Assembly: GCA_008973525.1 (NCBI GenBank)
Contig: WACJ01000007.1
Span: 1,426,001-1,490,000 of the forward strand
Direction of reading: 5' to 3'
Source: Stenopsyche tienmushanensis
Taxonomy: Eukaryota > Arthropoda > Insecta > Trichoptera > Stenopsychidae
DNA length: 64,000 nt
Shown here: positions 23,651 to 33,936 of the stretch, piece after piece
Layout: every line of letters starts with the position of its first letter
Numbering within the stretch: position 1 is the stretch's first letter
Notes under the pieces: generated by a model
The model's input: only the letters and a program-made list of their open reading frames with translations
Databases searched by the model: none
Told to the model about the DNA's origin: nothing
Program-made: the position numbers and the translations under genes

Positions 23651-23708
23651 TCATCTTCCTAGTATAACAATAAGTATTTGTAACAAAAAATAAACAATAA
23701 CACTTTGT

Positions 23709-23900
23709 TTAGAATAAGAACAACGACAAAAGACGATGCAACTGGTTATTGTTGAAAAAAATACACATGGCTATCGAGTAATTTGCACATTTTTGGTCCA
23801 AAGAATCGACTTCACATTTAGTACTATTATAAAATTGTATATTTTTTGGTTTGCTGCTCTCTGTATCCACAGATCCATCATGGTGAATAGCTAAAATCAT
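23709..23900 (-). pseudogene. piggyBac-like transposase fragment
   Basis: A 63-codon minus-strand frame reads IHHDGSVDTESSKP, then FYNSTKCEVDSLDQKCANYS, which corresponds to the VDSLD-(K/M)CANYS block near the end of the catalytic domain in piggyBac transposases. The residues before and after also fit the family (H-HDDKVD ... KPEII-FYN-TK). After CANYS the frame skips the usual R-T-RWP segment and continues CIFFNNNQLHRLL, so a few codons are deleted. The rest of the protein is absent. The N-terminal methionine is not a real start. Confidence 0.85.
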
Positions 23901-24497
23901 GGTTACACTTTTGTCCCTTCATTATTGTTGAAATATTTATTGAAAAAGTGAAAAATACATACCCAATGAAAAAAGGTACGTATTTGGTATCGTGGGTCAA
24001 ACTTGACCCAGCCATATCTCAGTTCCTACGGGAGCCACAACGCTGCAAATCCGTCCCTCGCTGCAGCTTACATCGTGCTGAGAATCCGTATCAGCGCGTT
24101 ATTATAGCATAAACGTTAAAATAATAAGAACCGAAATTGTATGTTCTCGGGTCAAATTTGACCCATGATATCAGTTGATGGTTAAATACCGATTTTTTCC
24201 GATGCTTTTCGTTAATTGCAGTACAGATTCTTGCATTATCATGGTAAAATAGATCGACCCGAGATAAATTTGCTAGAATTCAAAATCATAGTCTGTTATT
24301 GTTATCAAGGATGATCCATTTTATGTTTCCTATAACAATGCGTTACATAAAATATTTGATTTTTTTGTCAATTTATGTATGAAAATCATGCATTGATACA
24401 ATGAAATGTGTCTGGGAATTCTGGAATTCATCTCCAAATCTTCATCTTCATTTATTAAAATCCAGCTTTTCAGACGAGAGACAGACTTTCCAGAGCT

Positions 24498-24780
24498 TGT
24501 CTAGACGCTACGTTGCTTTCGTGATCGTACAGATTACAGAAAATGCCGAAAAAAACCGTAAAAGAGGCCATAAGGTTTGTATGCTCAATCGGTCCGCTTT
24601 TCGGATCGCTGATTTGACGGATGAGCGACTCGCGATCGGATGCCATGCATGAACATAACGAATATGAAGAAAAGAGGGATTAGACAACTTATTCATAGAG
24701 TCAATCAGTGTTGGTTCATGTAAAGTAGAATAGTTGAGTAAAATAAAAACCATGCGCAACCCTCGACCGGGTCGGTATTT
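24498..24780 (-). repeat. Family X, copy 3
   Basis: Minus strand: it ends on the left with GTCTAGACGCTACGTTGC and on the right with CTCGACCGGGTCGGTATT. The short frame reads MHGIRSR at its head with one frameshift relative to MASDRE, then ISDPKSGPIEHTNLM. The central palindrome is CGGTCCGCTTTTCGGATCG. Confidence 0.7.
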
Positions 24781-24844
24781 TTTGTTCACCTTAACAAAAT
24801 AAGATTTTTTTTCTATTTTAGAAACCTTGTGGGTGGTCCCTATC

Positions 24845-24868
24845 TTGACGCTATAGAAAGGTTGACTG
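24845..24868 (-). mobile_element. Orphan Tc1/mariner-superfamily terminus
   Basis: Reverse complement of the terminus at 12698: CAGTCAACCTTTCTATAGCG, followed outside by TA. No coding adjoins it. Confidence 0.45.
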
Positions 24869-26326
24869 TATTATTATATCAATCTTCATATCCGATCATG
24901 CTGATTGAATACCGCCAAAGCCTGAATTCCATTTCGCCAATGCCATCCGAATATTGTTTGAAAAATTACAACAGATGATAGATTCAATAGTGATTAAATT
25001 GGTGTACATATTTTTTTAAATATTGTTAGTAACAGATAATAAAGGAGATCGAAGACATGTTTATCGTCTTAATGTGTACAATTTTGGCGGTAAATCCTAT
25101 CCTAGTGTTCTCCTGATGGAAGACAAATTGAGAAGTATTCAGTGTCCCTTTTTGGGATCTTTGGGAGCCATTGGATGTTTGAATTTGGCCGCTGGGAATC
25201 GTATGTTTAATTCATAGCGACAATTTATTTGCCCGCATCATTGCCTCAACATGATGTTCAACGTGACTTTCATGCTGTTAGCGTTTAACAGCTTTTCTTC
25301 TCTTGTTTCAATTTCAACGTCAATATCAATGGGAAAGGATCAAATAGTTGTTTTAGATCGATTTAAGTTTGTATTATGTCATTTCAAGGAGGGTGCTATA
25401 TTTACGTACTTAATCCTCAATCCCTTCGATTTTTTGACAGGTATATCAAGAATAAGTGTTTATATAAATAACACTATCGTGACCGCATTAAAGGATCAGA
25501 TCATGCGTCCGCCAATGATCAAACATGTGATGATGCAACATATGCATCACCGGCCACGAAAGTGTTAATAAAGATATCCCATCACCGCGCAGCGTGTATA
25601 AAGCTTGTATATCGTGTGTGACTCGTTACTTGTTCCTAATCTTGGGTTCGAATCCTACAGGAGGTGTGGCTGGCGACCGCATTTTTAAAACATATATACG
25701 CCATGAAAAACCATGCCAAAATGGTTGGCAATGTTCACTACGTTTTAGTAAAATATATTTTAACGCCTTTTTGAAATCGATCGATTCGAAATGCGATTCA
25801 AGTGTCACAGTCAGTGGAACGATTTCATGCTCAGCGAGGGGCCATTGCGCAAGAGTTGATCAGACAATTGTTGCTGTTGTCATTTAAAAGTATAATGGGC
25901 GCAAATAATTGTGCCCAATAATTACATAAGGTACAATTGTGTTTAACTACTGTGTCATGGGACCGACAATTAACTATTTATTACCGCACGTAATAGAATA
26001 CAGAGCAATGTCGACATGTGGTTATCAAATTCGAACATGCCACTCGCTCGTACGCTCTTATCTACGAATAATCGTTCCTAAATTGCACTTAAAAAGGAAA
26101 CGGCGAAACAGGACCTTAATGTGGTATCATTTCGTTATTGGCGTGAACTGCAGTTGAGCTTGCTCATTAAAAACGGAATTGGATTCCCACCTTAATTTAG
26201 GGAAATAATCTTTCTTGGGGGCCCTTTTGACCTGACATGGTGAATATTTCACGCAAGAAACAATATTATTATTTCCGGATATTAGTTGGACTTTATTGCT
26301 ATTTTTGGCCACACTACATGCTTTAT
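24869..26326. other. No recognisable gene
   Basis: Unrecognised plus-strand frames at 25023-25217 (64 codons), 25251-25568 (105) and 25594-25887 (97). A scrap of the TTAA MITE (GCGCAGCGTGTATAAAGC) lies at 25584. GGGTTCGAATCC at 25645 resembles a tRNA B box but has no cloverleaf around it. Confidence 0.35.
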
Positions 26327-27107
26327 GGGTCTTATTTGACCCGCGCCAGAAAATCACTCATTACAAGCATATTTTTGTATTATTTGCATAAATATGGATG
26401 GGATGGAATAAAATAAGCGTTTCTTACTAAACTATCATAGTTTAATTTTAGGGTCTTTAAAAATTAAAAAGTTTTATATAAATTACTAACTAAGCTAGGA
26501 TTTTATATATCCTCTAAATAACAAAAAATACATTTCTCATGAGATCACCTTATAACTAAAAAAATGACAACAAATATCAAAACATCTTCTTGGGAACTGA
26601 CAGTATCACAAGTTTCAGTATTTATATTTTTTGACAAGCAGTACTCATTATATTTGGGACGGAATGTGTCCATGCGAAGGGATACGTTCATGGACGCAAA
26701 TCATGTTTGCAAGGTTCGACAGTGGTTCGAAATTCGGACCGGTTGGACATGGAAACTTGTGGCCAACTCCTCTAGTTTTAGGGCTTTTTGTAAAAGTTTT
26801 GTAGAAAAAAATGCCCAGGAGGACTACATAAGTTTTAGAAATGCTGCATTAGAGGAAAAAATATTCAATATTGTTGAACGAATTGCACATAGTCATCTCT
26901 GAGTTCTTCTGGCTAACGAATAATTTGCGTATCGTGGGACACATTTGACCCAGTCATATATCAGTTCCTACGGGAGCCACAACGCTTCAAGTCCGCCCCC
27001 AGCGCAGCTTGCATCGTACTGAGAATACATATCAGCGAGTTATTTTAGCATTAACATTAAAATAATAAGAACCGAAATTGTATATAATCCTGGGTCAAAT
27101 TTGACCC
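26327..27107 (-). mobile_element. piggyBac-like element with GGGTC palindromic ends, copy 2
   Basis: Borders GGGTCTTATTTGACCC (26327-26342) and GGGTCAAATTTGACCC (27092-27107), with the internal palindrome decayed to GGGACACATTTGACCC at 26935-26950. The terminal unit 26935-27107 is nearly the same as 23994-24164 (shared TCAGTTCCTACGGGAGCCAC). The transposase fragment seen in copy 1 is replaced by unrelated AT-rich sequence. Confidence 0.6.
26690..26820 (+). repeat. Family X, copy 4 (inside the piggyBac-like element)
   Basis: Same position in its host element as copy 2, sharing GAAATTCGGACCGGTTGGAC and TTTTTGTAAAAGTT. The short frame is frameshifted (MDANHVCKV) but returns to SSFRAFC. Confidence 0.6.
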
Positions 27108-27120
27108 ACGATACCAGCTA

Positions 27121-27260
27121 AGTCGCACATAAAAAAATCGCATAAAAAGATATAGAAAACTGAATGATAGGTTCCATTATTTTTAAACACTGCATAACTT
27201 CAAATCATTGTGATAGAATGATACAAAAATTCGCATAAAAAAATCATATAATCTTAATCG
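27121..27260 (+). repeat. CGCATAAAAAAA repeat, copy 2
   Basis: AAATCGCATAAAAAG, GATAGGTTCC, CACTGCATAACTTCAAATCA and ATTCGCATAAAAAAATC follow in the order seen at 63700-63815. Confidence 0.6.
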
Positions 27261-27313
27261 TACAAATTATCGTTATCGGTCAGTATACATCGTTTTTAAA
27301 ATGTAATCGTTGA

Positions 27314-27750
27314 ATAACCCCTTAAAGAGGTAAGACACAATGTTGTGTCCGAATTCCAGTGATTCAGAAAGATCATTTTTACACGTTGAGCTGGAACACA
27401 GACAAAGATGAAGAGTGTCTTGTACATTGATTTTGGAGAGAGACAGAGACGGAGAGAGTATGCTGTGTACATCGTACGGTTGTATAGACCGTTAACCCAA
27501 ATTTATCGACTAATAATGATATGTGAATGATATGATGGATCGATTTCAAGCGTATTGTTTATGTTTACTTGAAGAAACAATCGAATATTGTGTGCTATCG
27601 ACAATATTTATTTATTTATTTATGTACAAGCTTCATACATGCTGGGACGGTCCTGACAGATAAGTGGATTTGTACGGAAGAAAAGTGGCGGACATATAAT
27701 GCACCTAAGTTTATCATGATTTTAAATCATCTTACTACTCAAAGGGTTAA
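27314..27750 (+). mobile_element. TTAA-type MITE, copy 3, near complete
   Basis: Left end ATAACCCCTTAAAGAGG (TTAA degraded to ATAA), right end CACTACTCAAAGGGTTAA with ACTACTC visible as TACTACTCAAAGGGTTAA. At 437 bp it is the best full-length copy: it includes the GACACAATGTTGTGTCC hairpin, the CAGAGACGGAGAGAG block, CGACTAATAATGATATGTG, ACAAGCTTCATACATGCTG and AGTGGCGGACATA. Open frames inside (65 codons) are not conserved among copies. Confidence 0.85.
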
Positions 27751-29519
27751 ACTTTGCGTGATATAGAGACATGCAATTCTTAAGCTTTTGAGAAGAGTTG
27801 TCATCGCTACATTCACATCATCACACTCACATTATGACGGTTGTAACTTGCACTAGTGTTAGTTTTAGATTTTTTTATGCGCATTCGCATAAAAAAAAGC
27901 TTTGTCTTTTTTTATGCGAAAAAAGTGTTTGATGATCTGTAGACATAAGTAACGAAGACCACCCTCGATTTCTTCATCTATAGAAGATAAATCGGCAATA
28001 AAATAATTTATCGCAATAGAGGGATATGTGCGTATTTCAAATATTTATTCAATTTAGGAACGCCGCATAAAAGCACAGACACTAGAATTGTTTTCGGACA
28101 ATGACAAAGTGGCGCACATGACAAAGCCCATTTTTTAGCAACACGCAATTAATCATTTCTTATTTTATTTGCCACGTAAGAAGAGAAATTACTTATTTAT
28201 GTCAAGAAAGGAAGACAATAACGAATTCATCCCTTGCGTGGAAATGAGGGCGGGTTTATTTGCGGATTGTCTGCCCAATCAGCGTTTTATGGCGCCGATC
28301 GAGTTTGCTTGATTGCTAAATCTAAAGTCTTTTATTGTCTTATTGATTCGTGTGCATCTTCGCGGGTTATCGCTTGAACTCAGCCGGATGTTTCAGGGCC
28401 CGAAGGGTTCACGCATTTAAAGGGTTATCTGAGGTTGTTTCGATAATTTATGAACATTTCAAGAATGAGCTCTCAATATAAACAAATTGGAGTTTTGATA
28501 ACATCCATCTGTTTGGATGGCCTAGAATCTGGACGCATAAAACGGATGAATTGTATGCGATTTTTTTTCGCTGATTGAACACTTAGCCTTCGTTTACTTA
28601 TTGCATATGGCACATATAATATATGAATGAATCGCCGGTAATAAATCAAAACTATTTCATTCAATTTTTATTCATACTTCCGAGAATATGATCAACTAAA
28701 CCTCAATCAATTTCAAACGCGATTATAAGCCTTCAATTCGTACGTAAATCATAAATTTATCAAACAGTCATTTGGATAAAATAATACATATTTTTTTGGA
28801 ATTTGTTTGAAATATTTTTTTTAATACATCAAATAATCCTAAAGCTACAATCCCATGGCAAGTCTTTGTTGTTGACTCATACGAACAAAGAAATGGAGCT
28901 ACTGAGCAATTCTGATAGAATCGTGCTTAAATACAACTGCCATTTCTGTTGATATTTTGTTTCCTCGAAGAAAGACACAAAATAAATATTTACATATTTT
29001 CAAACAAAATATGCTTTATATTATACGGTTCGATGATGTTTTTAGAATATGTATACTGAGCATATTGAAAATGTCATTGTCACATTTATTCTGGAATGTG
29101 TTATGGCTGAGATGTTTGCTTAAAACTTTTTCCACGCATTATGTTATAAATATAATTTTATATTGATGATGAGCTCTTGGAACAATAGCATTTCGTATTT
29201 TATTGATGGTGGGTTGTGATGTGTATGGTCAGGCGTGTCTATTTGTTGATTTCTTATTCAATTTCCTTATTATTGCGGTGTTTTTCATTTAATTATTATC
29301 CTGATTGCCTGTTTTCATCAAGGGATTACATAGATTTCAAAGCAAAAAGCATATTTTCTCTTTAACTTTTTTTAATACAATAAAATAAATATTTCATTCG
29401 ATCTTTAGAATATATAAAAGAACAACATTTAAACAATATTTTATTATTTTTTTAAAAAAATCAGCCGTTGACACAACATTGATTTTTTTAAAATTTAAAA
29501 ACCCATGTAATTCCTTAAG
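27751..29519. other. No recognisable gene; one CGCATAAA hairpin
   Basis: A perfect hairpin, TTTTTTTATGCG (27870-27881), loop CATT, then the reverse complement (27886-27897), is made of the same word as the CGCATAAAAAAA repeats. The rest is AT-rich with short unrecognised frames at 28473-28664 and 28957-29166. Confidence 0.45.
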
Positions 29520-29827
29520 CAGGGTTCTTAAACAGGTATCCGCGAAGCCATTACCGGGGGTTCGCGAAAATATACAAAAAAAATTGTGTATACTTGAACA
29601 AGATATTTTCGTAGAACTATTTACAGAAAATATTATAAGAAGATCTATTTTGTCCAGGAAATGTTTTGTTTGTTTGAAAAATTAAGCCACAAGGGTTGGA
29701 ATGGGGTCCGCCCAAAAAAAATTTGTTCATGAGGGGGTCCGCGAAAAAAAATTGCTCAAAAAGGGATCCGCGAAAGAAAATTTGCTCAAGAGGAGGTCCG
29801 TGGACTACATAAGTTTAAAAACCGCTA
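29520..29827. mobile_element. hAT-type MITE (hAT-3), copy A, both ends
   Basis: The left end is CAGGGTTCTTAAACAGGT; the right end, read on the minus strand from 29827, is TAGCGGTTTTTAAACTTATG. Between them are several GTCCGCGAAA words. The CAG-GGTTCTTAA terminus is the usual start of hAT MITEs. Its right end abuts the octamer ATCTATAC and then the left half of a TTAA MITE. Confidence 0.75.
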
Positions 29828-29936
29828 ATCTATACAATCGTACGATGTACGTAAAATACTCTCTCCGTCTGTTTCCCATCACTGGAATCACTGGAATTCA
29901 GACACAACTCTGTGTCTTACCTCTTTAAGGGGTTAA
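29828..29936 (-). mobile_element. TTAA-type MITE, copy 4, left half, inverted
   Basis: Read on the minus strand: TTAACCCCTTAAAGAGGTAA at 29936, AATTCCAGTGATTCCAGTG, ACAGACGGAGAGAG and CGATTGTATAGAT, where it is cut by hAT-3 copy A. The other half is at 30296-30490 on the plus strand. Confidence 0.85.
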
Positions 29937-30017
29937 ATAAAAATGTTTTTGAAGATATTTTAAAAATTGATTTTGATGTTGTGGTAACCAAAACAATCAT
30001 AATAAAGAATTTATAAC

Positions 30018-30295
30018 AGGACCTGATAGCAAAATTTCTTTCACGGACCTCTTTTTGAGTAAAATTTTTTTCGCGGACTCCGTCTTGAACAATATTTTTT
30101 GGCGGTCCCCAACCTAACATTTTACATCGTTCTTGAGACTTAATTTTTCAATCAAACAAATATTTCTTGGTCAAATATTGACCAAAATAGATTTTCTTAT
30201 AATGTTTTCTGTAAATAATTCCACGAAAATATCTTGTTCAAGAATAGATAAATGTTATTTTTATATTTTCGCGGACCCCAGCTTAAGAACCGCTG
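30018..30295 (-). mobile_element. hAT-type MITE (hAT-3), copy B
   Basis: Minus strand from 30295: CAGCGGTTCTTAAGCTGG, then GGTCCGCGAAAATAT, ACAAGATATTTTCGTGG, and further GTCCGCGAAA words, matching copy A throughout. The other terminus is missing; homology stops near 30018 at GGACCTGATAGC. Immediately to the right lies GTATAGAT and the right half of the MITE. Confidence 0.75.
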
Positions 30296-30490
30296 GTATA
30301 GATCGTTAACCCAAATGTATCGACTTAATGTGCCATCGACAGTGTTTTTTATTTATGTACAAGCTTCATACACGCTGCGACGGTTCTGACAGTTAAATGG
30401 GTTTGATGATAAGTGGCGGACATACAAATATAGCACTTAAGTTTATGTTGATTTAAAATTAGCTTACTACTAATTTTAAGAGTCAAACTA
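30296..30490 (+). mobile_element. TTAA-type MITE, copy 4, right half
   Basis: Begins GTATAGATCGTTAACCCAAA at the hAT-3 junction and continues CAAGCTTCATACACGCTGCG and AAGTGGCGGACATACAAATA. The terminal AAAGGGTTAA is degraded to TTTTAAGAGTCAAA. Confidence 0.85.
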
Positions 30491-30511
30491 TTTGTATGTC
30501 TCGTAATCTCA

Positions 30512-31225
30512 TTGCATATTACGAACTTTACAAATTGTTTAATATTAGAAGATAGAAGCTTAGAGCGGAAAGTTATGAAAAAATCAGTAAATGCAGAAAT
30601 TGAAGAGTGTATTTTCATGTGGTTCATACAAATACAATCAAATGGATTAATAGATGGTGTAATAGAAACATTCAAACGTTTACATGGAAATCAGATGCTT
30701 CGACGATTATTGCCAGCAGACGAAGATAATAAATGATCGGCTTCCATAAGAAAATAAATTTAAAATATTGTTGCTACATCGGATCAAATTTGAAAAAATC
30801 ATGGAACAAAATTTTGAAAAGACCCTTAGTAAGTTCCAGTAGCGCGATAGAACCTGATATAGGTGACATTGCGGAAGCAGTAGCACAAATTTCTATATGA
30901 TGTATTATAGAAGATGTAACCAAGTGGTTAAATTGCGATGCAAACGATCCTGGATTCCAGATTTTGAATGATGAGGAAATAATTAAAGAAATATCTGCCT
31001 CAGAAGAACAAGCTTGAGAAGACGAAGAAGAGATTTGCGAGGGGGGAGATATTAGTCCTACACATTCTGCAGCTTTTCAGTATTTAGATGTCGCCATGAA
31101 ATGCCTTGTATTCGCGATTTGGCAGCTTCTAAAAAAGAGCGAGGTCTAAGCAAAAATATATTAAAAATATTCGTTATCCGGACTACTTTCATCCCAAATT
31201 TGTTTGGCTAATCGAGATTCTACTG
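30512..31225 (+). mobile_element. Tigger element with core deleted (copy B), right end intact
   Basis: The plus strand first reads KKSVNAEIEECIFMWFIQ, the CENP-B-type helix-turn-helix segment of a Tigger transposase, and then directly VIETFKRLHGNQMLRRLLPA, IGFHKKINLKYCCY, IGDIAEAVAQIS and, in another frame, WLNCDANDPGFQILNDEEI, which follow the DDE core in this family. The core itself, some 250 codons, is deleted. Stops follow residue 74 and lie near 30900 and 31015. The right terminus, CAGTAGAATCTCGATTAGCC on the minus strand from 31225, is followed by TA. Left terminus not found; the MITE half at 30296-30490 adjoins. Confidence 0.85.
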
Positions 31226-32775
31226 TATATAGCAAGGAGCCAGAAATATAAGTTATGAATTTTATTCAGAAGACGACTATGTATATCCATGCTGGGTAAG
31301 GATACGGTCGATATATTTGTCTATGCAATAAAACACTATTTCTAAGCATTGTCTACCGCATCTTTAGAAAATTGTTTTCAGAAAAGGCCATTAGGCTCCA
31401 TTTTGGTGTAAGACAGATCACTTGTGGCAAAAGGGTGGACAGAACAAAATAAAGGCCATTGTCGACAAGCACAAAAGATTGTTGTTGGCTCGATGGTTCC
31501 AATGGAGGCACGCGCGTTGATCGCTGGAACGTTTCTGCTTTATGAAATTTCTGAAGAACGTTTGTGAGTGCTCGCACCTTTGCAGAATACAAAAGACTCG
31601 AAGAATCTTTTGTTGCCGTCGAACATGTAGAATAGGCACGGGTCTTCGAGGAACGAAGATTTGAATACAGGTGATTTTAGGTGTGAAATAATTTGGTTTC
31701 CGTGAATCGGAAGGTGGCATTCGAGAGCCTATTATGCTTTTTTGATGCCATGTTTGCCTCGGGTAGCAAAATGCCGCTCTCTGAAACGACTTTCGGTTAT
31801 GAGGTGTTTACAAAAGCAATTTACAGTTGTCGTCGTGGATTCCAGAGTATCGGAGGAATGCGGCAATGTGTGGCGAGGAAGCATCTTTCTCCTCAAAGAG
31901 ACCCACTTCGTCGGCTGATGAACATGGACCCTTTCACATTCGAGTCCACCCACGTCGACGATAGACAACCGAATCTGTAGTGCCGCTCAAGAGACCCACC
32001 TTCCTTCTTACCAACGGATCCACTTCAAATCTGTGGCCATTGGAACGCATCACTAAAAATACGAAGGCGGAATTAATTCATATGGAATCCAACAAGGAAA
32101 GCAGTCACAATGAATCAATGTTTACATATTCAACCTTCAATTCCAGACAATAAAACCTCAATGAAAATGAAAACCCGCTCATAATAGCTACATAATGGAT
32201 ACATCATAATAAAGAAGTAACGAGGGAGAATAATCTAAATCCTAAAATGTATTACTCGCGGTATTGGGGGGGTTGTCTTATATACTTAAAGATTCCAGCT
32301 TGGAAATGATGCCAGCGCGTAAAGATCGCTCCATGAATCGATGTGGGAGGCAACACCCTCAGATTAACAACATATGGTAGACGAGCTGAAAATATAACTG
32401 TACAACATGATACAATACAGCAAAAATTAGCTGAAAATTGAATAGCATTATGTCGAACAATGCGAAACGAATAGCAAACTGTGCTCGTTAATTGTATTCC
32501 ATTCCGAAATTTTATATAAACCGTTCGAAACGTTCATTTTAAATGTATTAAAGCTATCGTATCCAATATGTTTTTATATTAAATTCTGATTGAATTCATT
32601 CATACGGTTCAGATTAACATTACATTACATATTTGCGATAATCTGGTATTGTTATTGCTCGAAATACAATGTCAATGTTATGATTTAAATATTGTTTAAT
32701 ACCTTAATAATTTATGTAGCAGAAAAATATCTAGATCATTTGGATATTTTAGATAGCAAGAGTAGCAATAAAGTA
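31226..32775. other. No recognisable gene; balanced composition at 31350-32000
   Basis: Minus-strand frames at 31353-31592 (79 codons) and 31418-31720 (100), and plus 31693-31980 (95), overlap. GC content is higher than usual for this window, so decayed coding is possible, but none resembles a known family. Confidence 0.35.
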
Positions 32776-33170
32776 CAGCAGATCCACGGGAATCCGGCCC
32801 CGGTCTAATCCGGCGCCACCTGTAGTCCGACATCCCACTACAAGTATAGTATGTACATATGTACGGCATAGCTTCGTCAATGTAAAAAATGCAAAACGTT
32901 TTCGGGATTGCCTAAATCATAATGAATCATTAATCCATAATATATGAGGCAAAAAAGAACCGCAAGAACATTCAAAAGTTCATCTCCACCATTGATTGTG
33001 GGCCAGGTATAAGGCAAACTTTCAAGAAAGCTAAACATCCAAAGGTGGAAGAAGCTTTGTATTTGTGGCATTCATACCTATTTCTGGACACATATTAGCC
33101 ATGAAAGCAAAATTAAAATTGATTTTAAAGGAGAAAAAGAAGACTTTATTTTGTGTTAAATTTATCGTTG
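32776..33170 (+). mobile_element. Tigger 5' end and N-terminal coding (copy C)
   Basis: The left terminus CAGCAGATCCACGGGAATCC is preceded by TA (32774-32775), and the next 80 bp match the right end of the MITE at 13238-13603. Coding starts around 32950: NIQKFISTIDCG, FKKAKHPKVEEALYLWH, then after a +1 or -1 shift near 33075 PISGHILAMKAK. This is the order of the CENP-B helix-turn-helix region of Tigger transposases (KAK...(Q/L)VEEAL..W...PISG..L..KA). After about 33120 it degrades; the catalytic half is missing. It shows that the MITE at 13238 derives from this Tigger family. Confidence 0.8.
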
Positions 33171-33351
33171 TATCATTCATTACACAGAATTTTAAAATCA
33201 TAGAACTTAAGGAGGAATAGATCTGCGTATACATTCGTATCCATAAGCAAATAATGCTGGGAAATAATATTAAAGGCTTTTGCAATTTTGCTTCAAAATC
33301 TTGTTTGATCTTTATTATTACAGTATTTTTACGCCTTTCTACTTTACATGG

Positions 33352-33600
33352 ATCAACACTGATTGACTCTGTCCGTTTTTATAATATATACTAAGTTGCC
33401 TGATCTCTCTTTTCTTCTTTATTGCTTAAACATTGGGCTCAACCGGCATAATCACGCAATAAAATAAAGTCGACAATACTTTCAACCGATTCGACCTCGA
33501 GGCGCTCATTCGTCATGTCAGCGGTCGGGAAAGCGGACCGGTTGGATACACAGACCTTGTGGCCACTCCGTCCTCTTTTAGAGCTTTTTACCTGGGGTTC
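33352..33600 (+). repeat. Family X, copy 5
   Basis: CACTGATTGACTCTGTCCGT, TTTTTATAATATATACTA and then the short frame (DLEALIRHVSGRESGPVGY, start codon lost) continuing TDLVATPSSFRAF. Followed by CCATGTTCCTTTGTCTCAGA and the mariner-3 fragment, as at 49460. Confidence 0.75.
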
Positions 33601-33602
33601 CG

Positions 33603-33936
33603 AATAGCGGGACCAATAAATATCTCCATGTTCCTTTGTCTCAGATATAAAGTGATGGATCCATGTTTAATCCTAAATTGATGCAAAAACTCGGACCAAT
33701 ACCATTTTATGGACTTTCTTCGCCATTTCTGGGGTGGTCACCTTATTCGTCGTCCACTGCGCTATTCGTCACGACAGCTCGTACGGCCTCGTTTACACTC
33801 TGCCACCCTACATCTTTTTGTTGTAAACGAAGGAGCAGATTCTCCGAGACTAGAATCTAGCTCGGATTTGATATTAGTTGGATCGAGACCTTTTAAATAC
33901 AAATATTGTATCACTTAATGACCAATTTTTTCCATG
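33603..33936 (-). pseudogene. mariner-3 transposase N-terminus, antisense to family X
   Basis: From an ATG at 33935 the minus strand reads MEKIGH, stop, VIQYLYLKGLDPTNIKSELD, then SLGESAP and, after frame changes, VTTPEMAKKVHKMVL. These are the first 90 or so residues of a mariner transposase: the YLKG-(S/D)PT-I..EL block is the first helix-turn-helix, TPEM-.K.HKMVL the start of the second. The remainder is missing. The same fragment with the same flank occurs at 49545-49745 and 55432-55733. Confidence 0.75.

Larger units (their letters stand above)
23430..24164 (-). mobile_element. piggyBac-like element with GGGTC palindromic ends, copy 1
   Basis: The left border is GGGTCTTATTTGACCC, the right border GGGTCAAATTTGACCC (24149-24164), with a third such palindrome GGGTCAAACTTGACCC at 23994-24009. 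Between the last two lies a 171-bp unit shared closely with 26935-27107. A piggyBac transposase fragment lies at 23709-23900 in the minus orientation, and a copy of family X at 23492-23650. The same overall order without the transposase is found at 26327-27107, so these are two copies of one element. The TTAA target was not identified at the borders. Confidence 0.65.

Noticed and set aside
25645..25660. tRNA or tRNA-derived SINE B box
   Set aside because: No A box at the right distance and no fold; a MITE scrap lies upstream.
25626..25887. 97-codon plus-strand gene near 25594-25887
   Set aside because: Overlaps an open minus frame, no recognisable domain, and no splice or promoter context.
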